From: Acidobacteriota bacterium
Lineage (GTDB): Bacteria > Acidobacteriota > Thermoanaerobaculia > Multivoradales > JAHEKO01
Direction: 5' to 3'
Assembly: GCA_029861655.1 (NCBI GenBank)
Contig: JAOTZA010000126.1
Location: forward strand, 1 to 8,975
DNA length: 8,975 nucleotides
Positions 1 to 7,100 of this stretch are shown here, piece after piece. The translations under genes and the position numbers were made by a program. How positions within the stretch are numbered: the stretch's first letter is position 1; each line of letters starts with the position of its first letter. Under the pieces are notes generated by a model that was not told where the DNA came from, did not search any database, and saw only the letters and a list, made by a program, of their open reading frames with translations.

Positions 1-962
1 TCCTGACGGCCGTCTTTATCGCCGCTACCATGTGGGTCGTTTCTCGTGGAGTCGGCGAAGGGATCGAGAAAGTGGCTCGAATCCTCATGCCGGCCCTCTT
101 TGGCATCCTCATTCTCCTTCTGGTGAGCGCTCTCTCCATGAAGGGATCGAAGGAAGCTCTTTCGTTCATTCTCAACCCCGATTTTGGGCGCCTCGAGCCC
201 CGCGGCATCTTGGAGGCCCTGGGCCACAGCTTCTTTACTCTGTCTCTTGGAATGGGTGCCATGATCACCTACGGCTCCTACCTCAGGAAACGCGATTCAG
301 TCGTCAGATCGGCGACGATCGTCGTGCTGCTGGATACCGTCATCGCCATCGCGGCGACGGTGATCATGTTCTCGGTGATCTTCACCGTCCCCGAGATGAA
401 GGAGCAGATCAGCAAGTCCACTGCCGGGATGCTGTTCATCACCCTGCCGCAGCTCTTCTACACCGCGGTGCCGCTCGGACGCCTGCTGGCTCCGCTCTTC
501 TATGTCCTAGTAGGGTTCGCGGCTCTCACCTCAACGATCTCGCTTCTCGAAGTGGTGGTGAGCTACTTCATCGACGAGCGCAAGATGAGCCGCGGCCGCG
601 CGACCACCCTGTGCGGCAGCGTGATTTTTGCGATCTCGGTGCTCTGCGGGCTATCGCTGGGAGCCTGGGAGAAGATCTCGAACTTCAGCCTGATCTACGC
701 CGGCAGCCCCACCGCCAAGGTCGGTCTCTTTTCCCACCTCGACCACATCGCCTCGAATTGGCTCCTGCCGGTCGGTGGCTTCTTCATCACGTTCGGCGCC
801 GGTTGGCTGATGACCCGCCAAGCGACAGAAGGCGAGTTGGTCGACGAAACAACGCCGCAGTGGTTCCACTACGGCGCTTGGCGCCTGTTTATCCGTTACA
901 TCGCCCCACTCGCCGTGGCCGCCATCATCATCGCGGTGATCACCGGCAAGGACTTCTCGTAG
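1..962 (+). CDS. Neurotransmitter:sodium symporter (NSS/SNF) family transporter, C-terminal part
   Basis: Inner-membrane, Na+-coupled symporter of the LeuT-fold NSS family, which imports amino acids or related amines. The substrate cannot be told from sequence. The 5' end lies outside the window: the frame is open from base 3, so about 319 residues are visible of a usual 450-500. Visible hallmarks, counting from the Met codon at 30, are the TM5 entry with GIEKVARILMP, the TM6 signature FFTLSLGMGAMITYGSYL (about residues 68-85, the unwound substrate and Na+ region of LeuT), and the TM8 motif FAALTSTISLLE, whose Thr-Ser pair matches the LeuT Na2 ligands. Asp102 in the LLDTVIA segment sits where chloride-independent bacterial members (LeuT Glu290, Tyt1 Asp278) carry an acid, so Cl- independence is inferred. 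Further hydrophobic segments follow to the short C-terminal tail. The family is clear; the ATG at 30 is internal, not the start. Confidence 0.93.
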   Translation, partial: LTAVFIAATMWVVSRGVGEGIEKVARILMPALFGILILLLVSALSMKGSKEALSFILNPDFGRLEPRGILEALGHSFFTLSLGMGAMITYGSYLRKRDSVVRSATIVVLLDTVIAIAATVIMFSVIFTVPEMKEQISKSTAGMLFITLPQLFYTAVPLGRLLAPLFYVLVGFAALTSTISLLEVVVSYFIDERKMSRGRATTLCGSVIFAISVLCGLSLGAWEKISNFSLIYAGSPTAKVGLFSHLDHIASNWLLPVGGFFITFGAGWLMTRQATEGELVDETTPQWFHYGAWRLFIRYIAPLAVAAIIIAVITGKDFS

Positions 963-1028
963 GGCCGCCCCGGGACCTGGTGGCATAGCGGCCAGGCAGC
1001 CCCCGAGAGTTCGCTCAGTTGGCTCCGC

Positions 1029-1043
1029 TGATATGCTGCGGGC
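1029..1043 (+). promoter_or_regulatory. Candidate extended -10 promoter giving a leaderless transcript
   Basis: TGATATGCT at 1029-1037 reads as an extended -10 element (TG, one base, then TATGCT). Six bases separate it from the ATG at 1044, so the predicted transcription start falls on or next to the A of the start codon. No Shine-Dalgarno sequence lies in front of that ATG and no good -35 hexamer is seen about 17 bases upstream. This is pattern reading only; the gene could equally be transcribed from the transporter upstream. Confidence 0.3.
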
Positions 1044-2291
1044 ATGTCTGCACCGCAACAAACACGTCCCACAACCCGCATCTCCTCGCCGGCCCGAGCG
1101 ATCCTGACGGCCGGCGTCGTTACTCTTCTGGCCACCGCCCTCGTCCTCGCTCACGAGCAGGAGTTCGGCGAAGCGTTACCGGGAACCGGTCATGTCGGTG
1201 ATCCGCTTCTACCGGTCGACGGACAGATCCTCGACTTCGCCGCCGAAAACGTCGCCATGCTCTCGTGGTTGACCCCCGAGGACATCTCGGGCGGGGTACA
1301 GCGCGCCAACGACGTCTGGGGCTATGTCTCGCCATCAGGCCGGGAATACGCCATCGTGGGCCTCCAGGCTGGGACCGCCTTTATCGAGGTCACCGATCCA
1401 ATCAACCCGAAGGTCATCGAGATCATCCCCGGCGCCGAATCGATCTGGCGCGACATGGCGGTCTACAAGAGCTACGCCTACAGCGTCAACGAAACAGACG
1501 GCGGAATGCAGATCATCGACTTGTCGAGGATCGACCGCGGCAAGGTGAGGCTGCGCGGCAATCTCACCGCCGGCGGATTGAGCAGAGCTCACAACATCTC
1601 GATCAACGAGGACAGCGGCTTCGCCTACCTGAGCGGCTCGAATCTGGCCGACGGGGGCCTCGTGGCGATCGATCTGGCGAACCCGCTCGAACCCGTCCTC
1701 GAGACGGGAACCTGGCCCTTTGCCTACATCCACGACATGCAGGTGGTGAGTTACACCAAGGGCGGCAACGCGGGCCGCGAGATCGCCTTCGCGTTTGCCG
1801 CCGACACCGGAGTCCAGATCATCGATGTGACCAACAAGGCCAACCCGTTCACCGTGTCGACCGTCCGTTATCCGGGTATCGCCTACACCCACTCGGGTTG
1901 GCTCGATCGTAAGCGCAAGTTTCTTTTTGTCAACGATGAGCTCGATGAGCTCGACAGGACCGTCAACCAAACAACGACCTACGTCCTCAAGGTCAAGGAT
2001 CTGGAGAACCCCCGCTTCGTGAAGGCCTTCAGCAACGGGATGGAGTCGATCGACCATAACTGTATGGTCGTTGGCAAGCGGCTCTACGAGGCCAACTACA
2101 CGACCGGGCTCCGGGTCTTCGACGTCACAAAACCCAAGAAGGCGCGTGAGATGGCTCACTTCGATACCTACCCCGAGACCGACCACGCGGAGTTCGCCGG
2201 CGCCTGGGGTGTCTACGCCGCCTTGCCGAGTGGAGTCGTGCTGATCTCGGATGTTCAGCGCGGTCTGTTCGTTCTACTGCCACCGGAATAG
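1044..2291 (+). CDS. Choice-of-anchor B family protein (LVIVD repeats), secreted
   Basis: Exported protein of 415 residues, best matched to the choice-of-anchor B family of LVIVD-repeat, beta-propeller-like proteins. No biochemical function is established for the family. The N-terminus has basic residues, a hydrophobic stretch (about 19-36) and a plausible signal-peptidase site after VLA at 36. Family signatures occur in order: NDVWGY (89-94), GTAFIEVTDP (110-119), WRDMAVYK (135-142), RAHNISINED (181-190), YIHDMQVV (228-235), GVQIIDVTNK (256-265), YTHSGWL (281-287), NDELDE (297-302), SIDHN (335-339) with ANYTTGLRVFD (350-360), and near the end GAWGVY (386-391) and SGVVLISDVQRGLFVL (396-411). 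The protein stops right after the propeller signatures at LLPPE, without the C-terminal sorting domain many relatives carry, so it is probably periplasmic or released. An in-frame TGA just upstream fixes the start region. It lies 81 bp after the transporter on the same strand; co-transcription is possible but unproven. Confidence 0.88.
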   Translation: MSAPQQTRPTTRISSPARAILTAGVVTLLATALVLAHEQEFGEALPGTGHVGDPLLPVDGQILDFAAENVAMLSWLTPEDISGGVQRANDVWGYVSPSGREYAIVGLQAGTAFIEVTDPINPKVIEIIPGAESIWRDMAVYKSYAYSVNETDGGMQIIDLSRIDRGKVRLRGNLTAGGLSRAHNISINEDSGFAYLSGSNLADGGLVAIDLANPLEPVLETGTWPFAYIHDMQVVSYTKGGNAGREIAFAFAADTGVQIIDVTNKANPFTVSTVRYPGIAYTHSGWLDRKRKFLFVNDELDELDRTVNQTTTYVLKVKDLENPRFVKAFSNGMESIDHNCMVVGKRLYEANYTTGLRVFDVTKPKKAREMAHFDTYPETDHAEFAGAWGVYAALPSGVVLISDVQRGLFVLLPPE

Positions 2292-2296
2292 AAAGA

Positions 2297-2318
2297 GCGG
2301 GCCCCCCGAGCGGCCCGC
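2297..2318 (-). terminator. Rho-independent terminator for the GYF-AIM24 transcript
   Basis: A perfect 7-bp GC-only stem (GCGGGCC at 2297-2303, GGCCCGC at 2312-2318) encloses an 8-base loop. Read on the minus strand it is followed by TCTTTCTATT, a U-rich tail. On the plus strand the following bases (CCACTGTG) are not U-rich. It is therefore best assigned to the minus-strand gene ending at 2442. Its U-tract runs into the stop codon of the plus-strand LVIVD gene, so it may also affect that transcript. Confidence 0.6.
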
Positions 2319-2356
2319 CCACTGTGTAGTCAGCTGTTTCCAGCCGGCGCCAGGCG

Positions 2357-2438
2357 CGGCGACGGAAGCGTACTGACAGGTACGCTGCGGAGTCCGAGCC
2401 TGCCGGGAACGCAGTAGATTCAGGTGCTGGTGTCGCCG
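2357..2438 (-). repeat. Nested inverted repeats, possible three-way-junction RNA in the 3' UTR of GYF-AIM24
   Basis: The convergent gap 2292-2441 holds no gene but has ordered inverted repeats. An outer pair CGGCGAC (2357-2363) and GTCGCCG (2432-2438) is perfectly complementary over 7 bp. Inside it is a perfect 7-bp hairpin, AGCGTAC (2367-2373) with GTACGCT (2380-2386) and a 6-base loop, and a weaker hairpin CTGC (2400-2403) with GCAG (2411-2414). Together they could fold as a three-way junction. On the minus strand the element would lie between the AIM24 stop codon and its terminator. I recognise no known RNA family, and GC-rich DNA makes chance pairing fairly common. Confidence 0.35.
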
Positions 2439-2441
2439 GAG

Positions 2442-3446
2442 CTAGTCGCCCATCACCAGGTCACCAAGCCCGCCCAATATCGATCCCTCCCCCTTCCGCG
2501 CCCCGCCCGTTTGTGGTGCAGCCGCGTAGACCCGGCTTGCAAGGCGGCTGAAAGGAAGGGATTGGATCCAGATGGTCCCAGGCCCGGTCAGTGACGCATA
2601 AAACAGGCCTTCGCCGCCAAAGAGGGCGGTCTTGATGCCCTTGACCATCTGGATGTCGTAGGCGACGGTACTGTCGAAGGCGACGAGGCAGCCGGTGTCG
2701 AGACGAAGCGTCTCGCCGGCGACCAGCTCACGAGCCACCACGGTTCCGCCGGCATGGACAAAAGCGAGGCCGTCGCCATCGAGCTTCTGCAGGATAAAGC
2801 CCTCTCCGCCGAAGAAACCGGCTCCCAGGCGACGTTGGAGTGCGATACCCACCGAGATGCCCTTGGCGGCGCAGAGAAACGCATCTTTCTGGCAAAGCAC
2901 GGAGCCGTGCTTGGCCAGGTCGAGCGGGATAATGCGGCCCGGGTAGGGAGACGCAAACGCGACGTCCTGGCGCTGGCCCGAGCTATTGCCAAAGAGGGTC
3001 ATAAAGAGCGACTCACCGGTGAGCACACGTTTGCCTGCGCCCAAGAGCTTGCCCATAAAACCGCCGGCATCGCTATCCGCCGAGCCGTCCCCAAAGATCG
3101 TCTGCATTTCGATTCCCGGGTCCATATACATGAAGCTCCCGGCCTCCGCGATGCAGGCCTCCTGAGGATCGAGAGTGATCGAGACAAACTGCATCTCTTC
3201 GCCGACGATCTCGTAATCGATTTCGTGAGCACTACCCGAACCCGTCGGTGGCGGCGGTGGCGGCTTCGCCACACCGCCGAACTCCGGATGGCTGCCGATG
3301 GACTGCCACTCGGTCATTCCCTGTTTGAAAATATGAGCATCTTTCGCGACTTCACCGCTCGCGATCTTGCTCTCCACCTCCTGCTTGGTAAAAGGCCCCA
3401 TCTGCTCACCGGAAACAGCGACATACCATTTCTTCCCTTCACTCAT
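2442..3446 (-). CDS. GYF domain (DUF4339) and AIM24 (TIGR00266) fusion protein
   Basis: Soluble protein of 334 residues with two domains. Residues 6-55 form a GYF_2/DUF4339 module (WYVAVSGEQMGPFTKQEV near the start, then HIFKQGMTEWQSI). Such modules are usually adaptors at the ends of bacterial proteins and are thought to bind proline-rich or other protein partners. A linker with six prolines (62-67) and Gly/Ser follows. Residues about 76-310 match the AIM24/TIGR00266 family: EAGSFMYMDPGIEMQT (101-116), GGFMGKLLGAGKR (128-140), GESLFMTLF (144-152), GFFGGEGFILQKL (210-222), and the repeat-like FGGEGLFYASLTGPG (276-290). The family is named after a yeast mitochondrial protein; its bacterial role is unknown. 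The tail is Gly-rich. The start is supported by a strong Shine-Dalgarno. It lies 113 bp downstream of the PagL-like gene on the same strand, so one transcript or a separate promoter are both possible. Family assignment is strong; function is not known. Confidence 0.9.
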   Translation of the reverse strand: MSEGKKWYVAVSGEQMGPFTKQEVESKIASGEVAKDAHIFKQGMTEWQSIGSHPEFGGVAKPPPPPPTGSGSAHEIDYEIVGEEMQFVSITLDPQEACIAEAGSFMYMDPGIEMQTIFGDGSADSDAGGFMGKLLGAGKRVLTGESLFMTLFGNSSGQRQDVAFASPYPGRIIPLDLAKHGSVLCQKDAFLCAAKGISVGIALQRRLGAGFFGGEGFILQKLDGDGLAFVHAGGTVVARELVAGETLRLDTGCLVAFDSTVAYDIQMVKGIKTALFGGEGLFYASLTGPGTIWIQSLPFSRLASRVYAAAPQTGGARKGEGSILGGLGDLVMGD

Positions 3447-3455
3447 TGGTTCGGT

Positions 3456-3462
3456 CTCCTCC
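3456..3462 (-). promoter_or_regulatory. Strong ribosome binding site of GYF-AIM24
   Basis: The minus strand reads GGAGGAG here, 9 bases before the ATG at 3446. It is among the best Shine-Dalgarno matches in the window and confirms the chosen start. Confidence 0.75.
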
Positions 3463-3530
3463 TCGATCGGATCAAAAGAAAGGACTACCGAGTGTAACGG
3501 AGTCTTGGCGGAGCGCGTGGTAAAGTCCGC

Positions 3531-3540
3531 CGAGATCTCG
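3531..3540. repeat. 10-bp perfect palindrome upstream of GYF-AIM24
   Basis: CGAGATCTCG is its own reverse complement and lies 84-94 bp upstream of the AIM24 start, in the 113-bp gap after the PagL-like gene. An overlapping inverted repeat GGCGGA (3507-3512) and TCCGCC (3526-3531) sits beside it. It could be an operator or part of an RNA fold, or chance. No convincing promoter hexamers were found in this gap. Confidence 0.25.
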
Positions 3541-3559
3541 AGCGTGCGGCCGACCTGTC

Positions 3560-4063
3560 CTAGTTCGTGGACCGCGCCCAGGACACAATGAGAGAGTTGC
3601 TCCCGGGATTGTCTTCATAGAGGCCGGCGTTGGAAAAGTGGTAGACCGCCAAGCCCAGTCGCGAGCGGGAACCTACGCGGGCGGAGACCTCGACATTGGA
3701 CCGGAACTCGACGAGACCACCAAGATCCTTTCCGTCTCCGTGCTCGTACAAGCTGACAGCAACCCCTGGCCCGATCGCCAACCGCTCACTGAAATGCCAG
3801 GCATATTGAGCGCCACCATAAGCCCAGAAGGAGCCTTGGTCGGTGCCGGCAAAACCACCAGCCCAGGAGAATCCCCGCCACGGACCGGCAATACGCACCT
3901 CGAGTCCTGCCTCGATGTCGGTCGGTTCCTGGTCGAAATTGTAGCTCCCGGCGTAGAAGATCCACTGCCGGCCATCCTCCGCCGCAAGCGGCAGGCTGGC
4001 CCCAGCAGCAACAACCAGCGCCACCACGAGAGTCGTAATCCGTCTACCGATGGGTGCCGTCAC
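3560..4063 (-). CDS. PagL-like lipid A 3-O-deacylase / acyloxyacyl hydrolase family outer-membrane protein
   Basis: Small outer-membrane beta-barrel resembling PagL, which removes the 3-O acyl chain of lipid A. The chosen start gives 167 residues. It has a signal peptide (basic start, hydrophobic TTLVVALVVAAGASLPL, probable cut after LAA near residue 28), then alternating, aromatic-rich strands typical of an 8-stranded barrel. The signature HFSNAG (142-147) near the C-terminus matches the PagL active-site strand: His142 and Ser144 align with PagL His126 and Ser128. The position of the catalytic Glu140 (His+14) is Asn156 here (NPGSN); Glu150 is a possible stand-in. Activity is therefore uncertain. 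The start is GTG either way. The GTG at 4063 is preferred because GAGGAG lies 8 bases before it, while the GTG at 4072 (three residues longer) is too close to that sequence. It is divergent from the alpha-mannosidase. Confidence 0.82.
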   Translation of the reverse strand: MTAPIGRRITTLVVALVVAAGASLPLAAEDGRQWIFYAGSYNFDQEPTDIEAGLEVRIAGPWRGFSWAGGFAGTDQGSFWAYGGAQYAWHFSERLAIGPGVAVSLYEHGDGKDLGGLVEFRSNVEVSARVGSRSRLGLAVYHFSNAGLYEDNPGSNSLIVSWARSTN

Positions 4064-4071
4064 TTCTCGCA

Positions 4072-4077
4072 CTCCTC
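4072..4077 (-). promoter_or_regulatory. Ribosome binding site deciding the GTG start of the PagL-like gene
   Basis: GAGGAG on the minus strand, 8 bases before the GTG at 4063. It overlaps the first base of the alternative GTG codon at 4072-4070, so it cannot serve that start. Confidence 0.6.
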
Positions 4078-4100
4078 AAAAGCTCTTTCCCAAGCCCCGA

Positions 4101-4109
4101 AACATACCA
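4101..4109 (-). promoter_or_regulatory. Candidate extended -10 promoter for the PagL-like gene
   Basis: The minus strand reads TGGTATGTT, an extended -10 pattern (TG, one base, TATGTT). Transcription would start near 4094, leaving a leader of about 30 bases with the GAGGAG site. A TTGCCT further upstream is 23 bases away, too far to be a normal -35. The rest of the 86-bp divergent gap (4064-4149) shows no clear promoter for the mannosidase. Confidence 0.3.
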
Positions 4110-4134
4110 GAACCAGCTCCCGCCCAGCCAGGCA

Positions 4135-4141
4135 AGAAGGG
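4135..4141 (+). promoter_or_regulatory. Ribosome binding site deciding the alpha-mannosidase start
   Basis: AGAAGGG lies 8 bases before the ATG at 4150. The frame is open upstream to an ATG at 4054, but that codon has no such site, would overlap the start of the divergent PagL-like gene, and would add 32 residues that do not look like GH38 or a signal peptide. Confidence 0.6.
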
Positions 4142-4149
4142 ATGATCCG

Positions 4150-7100
4150 ATGACTGCGGGGCCGACCCAGGCAAGAACTCGGGCACGTCTCTATGTCGTT
4201 GCCACTTCGCACCTCGACACGCAGTGGCGTTGGACAGTCCGCGACGCGATCCGTGAGTTTCTCCCTTACACTTTGGACGAGAACTTCGCCCGTTTCGAGA
4301 AGTTCCCTTCCTATGTACTGAGCTTCGAAGGCGCGTTCCGCTACCAACTGCTCGAGGAGTACTACCCCGAGCGCTTCGAGCGTCTGCGCTCCCTCGTAGC
4401 GGCCGGCCGTTGGTTCCCGGCGGGCTCGATGTTGGATGCACCCGATGTCAACATCGTTTCACCGGAGTCTCTCATTCGGCACGTTCTCTACGGGAGCCAC
4501 TATTTCGAGCAGCGATTCGGGACCACGGGGCTCGACGTGTTTCTTCCCGACTGCTTCGGGTTCTCGTGGAGTCTGCCTTCGATCGCCGCGCATTGCGGGC
4601 TCGAGGGCTTTTCATCCTCCAAGCTCGTGCGCTGGATGAAGGGCGCGAAAAAGCCCTTCGATCTAGGCGTCTGGGAGGGACCGGACGGCGCGAGGATTCT
4701 GTGTTCCATCCATCCGGGAGGGTACGGAGAGCGGCTGGAGGAGGAGCCCAGCCGTTCGATCGAGTGGCAGCAGCGAGTGGAGCGCGCGGGTGCGGCCACG
4801 GGTGTCTTTGTAGGCCATCGCTACTTCGGCGTCGGTGATCGCGGAGGCGCTGCCGACGAAGAGTCACTCGGCCGGCTGGAACGCTCGCTCTCCGATACTG
4901 GACCGCTCGAGATCATCCATGGAGGATCGGATCGACTGTTTCGTGACCTACCGGCCGAACAGATCGGACGCCTCCCGGTTCATTGCGACGAACTCCAGCT
5001 CCCCACTCACGGAACCGGTTGCTGGACCTCGCAGGCGGCAATGAAGCGCTGGAATCGTCGCTGCGAGCAGTTGGCAACGGCCACGGAGCGAGCGACCGCC
5101 CTGGCGGCGTGGCTCGGCGCAATCGTCTACCCCGTTGACATGATGCGTAGTATCTGGACGGGGTTTTTATGGCACCAGATGCACGACGACCTCACCGGGA
5201 CCAGCATTCCAGAGGCCTATCGGCTGTCCTGGAACGACCAGCTCGTTGCAATCAACCGTCTCGAGACCGGCTTGACCGCCGCCGTCGGAGCTATCGCGAG
5301 GGGACTGGACACGCGAGGTGTCGAATCGAGCATACCGCTCGTCGTGTACAACCCATCGAGCGTTGGTCGCGAAGATCCGGTCGAAGCGGAGGTTCGGTTC
5401 GACGGACCGCCTCCACGGGCGATTCGGGTCGTCGACTCCGAGGGCCAAGAGGTCTTCAGCCAGATTGTTCAACGCAAGACCGATGCCCTGTCCATCGTCT
5501 TTCTCGCGGCCGTCGACTCCGTCGGCCTGACGGCGTTCTGGGTAGAACCCACTAGGGAGAAGCCACCCTGGTCTCCCGCCTCGGGGAGCCTGCGGATTTC
5601 CGAGTCCGGTCTCGAGAACCATTGCTACAGAGTCGACGTGTCCGCCGCGGGCGAAGTCACGTCGGTGTTCGACAAACGCCTCGGCTGCGAACTGCTGCAA
5701 GAGCCGCTGACCCTGGAATTGTTGCCGGACAGCTCACGACGATGGCCGGCCTGGGAGATCCTGTACCGAGACATTGCGGCCCGACCGGGGGCGTTCGGTG
5801 GGCACAGACAAATCAAGATCGAAGAGAACGGACCCGTCCGCGTCGTTCTCGGAATCGAGACACGCCATGGCCGGTCGCTTCTTCGTCAACGACTCCGGCT
5901 CTACTCGGGGAACGCCGATCAGGCGGCGGCGAGACTAGAAATCGAGTGTGATCTGGAATGGCGTACCCGGAGCCGGATTCTCAAGGCGTCGTTTCCCTTC
6001 GCCTTTGGCAACCCGACGGCGACCTATGACCTCGGCCTCGGTGCGATTCGGCGCGGCAACAACCACCGGCTCAAGTACGAAGTCCCGGCACAGCAGTGGG
6101 CGGACCTATCGGCGGTGGATGGAAGTCATGGTGTCTCGATTCTCAGCGACTCGAGATACGGCTGGGACAAACCAGACGACTCCACCCTGCGCCTGACCCT
6201 CGTCCGTTCACCCGGTGGCCGGCACAAGTTCCGTCACCAGCGCTACCAGGATCACGGTCGCCACCGGTTGACCTACGCAATCTTCTCGCACCCGGGGTCC
6301 TGGGCGCAGGCCGGATCCGCGGCCCAGGCGGAGCGTCTCAACCAACCGCTTCGGCCGTTTCAAACCGACCACCACAACGGACCCCTTGGTCGGTCCATCC
6401 GATTTGTCGAGGTCGAACCAAGCCAGGTGGCTGTGCGGGCGCTCAAACGCTCGGAAGACTCGGCTGACTGGATCGTCCGGTTGGCCGAAACCAGCGGACA
6501 ACCGCGAGCAAACGTTCGCTTTTCCGCCGGTGCCGGTCTGCTCTCGGCGCGGGAAGTCGACGGCCGCGAGAGGCCACGCGGCACCGCCGACCTGAGCGGC
6601 GGTGGGCTTTCGACCCGGCTCGAGAGTTTCCAACCTCGGACCTTTGCGTTTGAGCTGGCGAGCCCCGAGACGCCCTTGCGACCACTCGAGACCCAAGCGC
6701 TCGAGCTACCCTTCGACCTCCAGGCAACCAGCTTTCACTCCCGGACAACGGCCCCGACGGTGGATTTCGACGGCAAAGGAAACAGCTTGCCAGGCGAGTT
6801 GCTGCCGGCCCGGATCAAATGCGGCGAAGTCGCCTTCTCGCTGGCCCGCGATGAGCGGGAGTCCGCGAACTGTGTCCGGCTCGAGGGTCAGCGGGTCGCG
6901 ATTCCGCCGGGGTTCGATGTCGCCTATCTTCTCGCGGCAAGCGTCTCCGACGCCCCCCGTCGGGTCGAGTTCCGGGTGGAGAATCAACCCGTGTCCGTCA
7001 CCCTCGATCCCTACTCGGGATTCATCGGTCAACGCAATCGTTGGCCGGAAATCCACGGCTTCCGCGTCGGCCGCGAACAGCCAGGCTATCTGCGAACCAC

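Noticed and set aside
963..1043. Possible terminator between the transporter and the LVIVD gene
   Set aside because: Only short imperfect stems (for example CCTGG with CCAGG across 11 bases) and no U-tract, so termination is not supported.
1335..2186. 283-codon open frame on the minus strand
   Set aside because: Antisense to the LVIVD-repeat gene, whose family signatures run along the whole stretch. The reverse translation shows only a Val/Asp/His-rich pattern without a domain.
2754..3497. 247-codon open frame on the plus strand
   Set aside because: Antisense to the GYF-AIM24 gene, which has a strong ribosome binding site and two recognisable domains. No coding signal of its own.
4116..4145. 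Shorter spurious start at the ATG at 4142 for the alpha-mannosidase
   Set aside because: The ATG at 4142 is not in the mannosidase frame; the in-frame ATG at 4150 with the correct spacing to AGAAGGG is preferred.
5167..5700. 177-codon open frame on the minus strand inside the alpha-mannosidase
   Set aside because: Shadow of the GH38 reading frame, with no ribosome binding site or domain.
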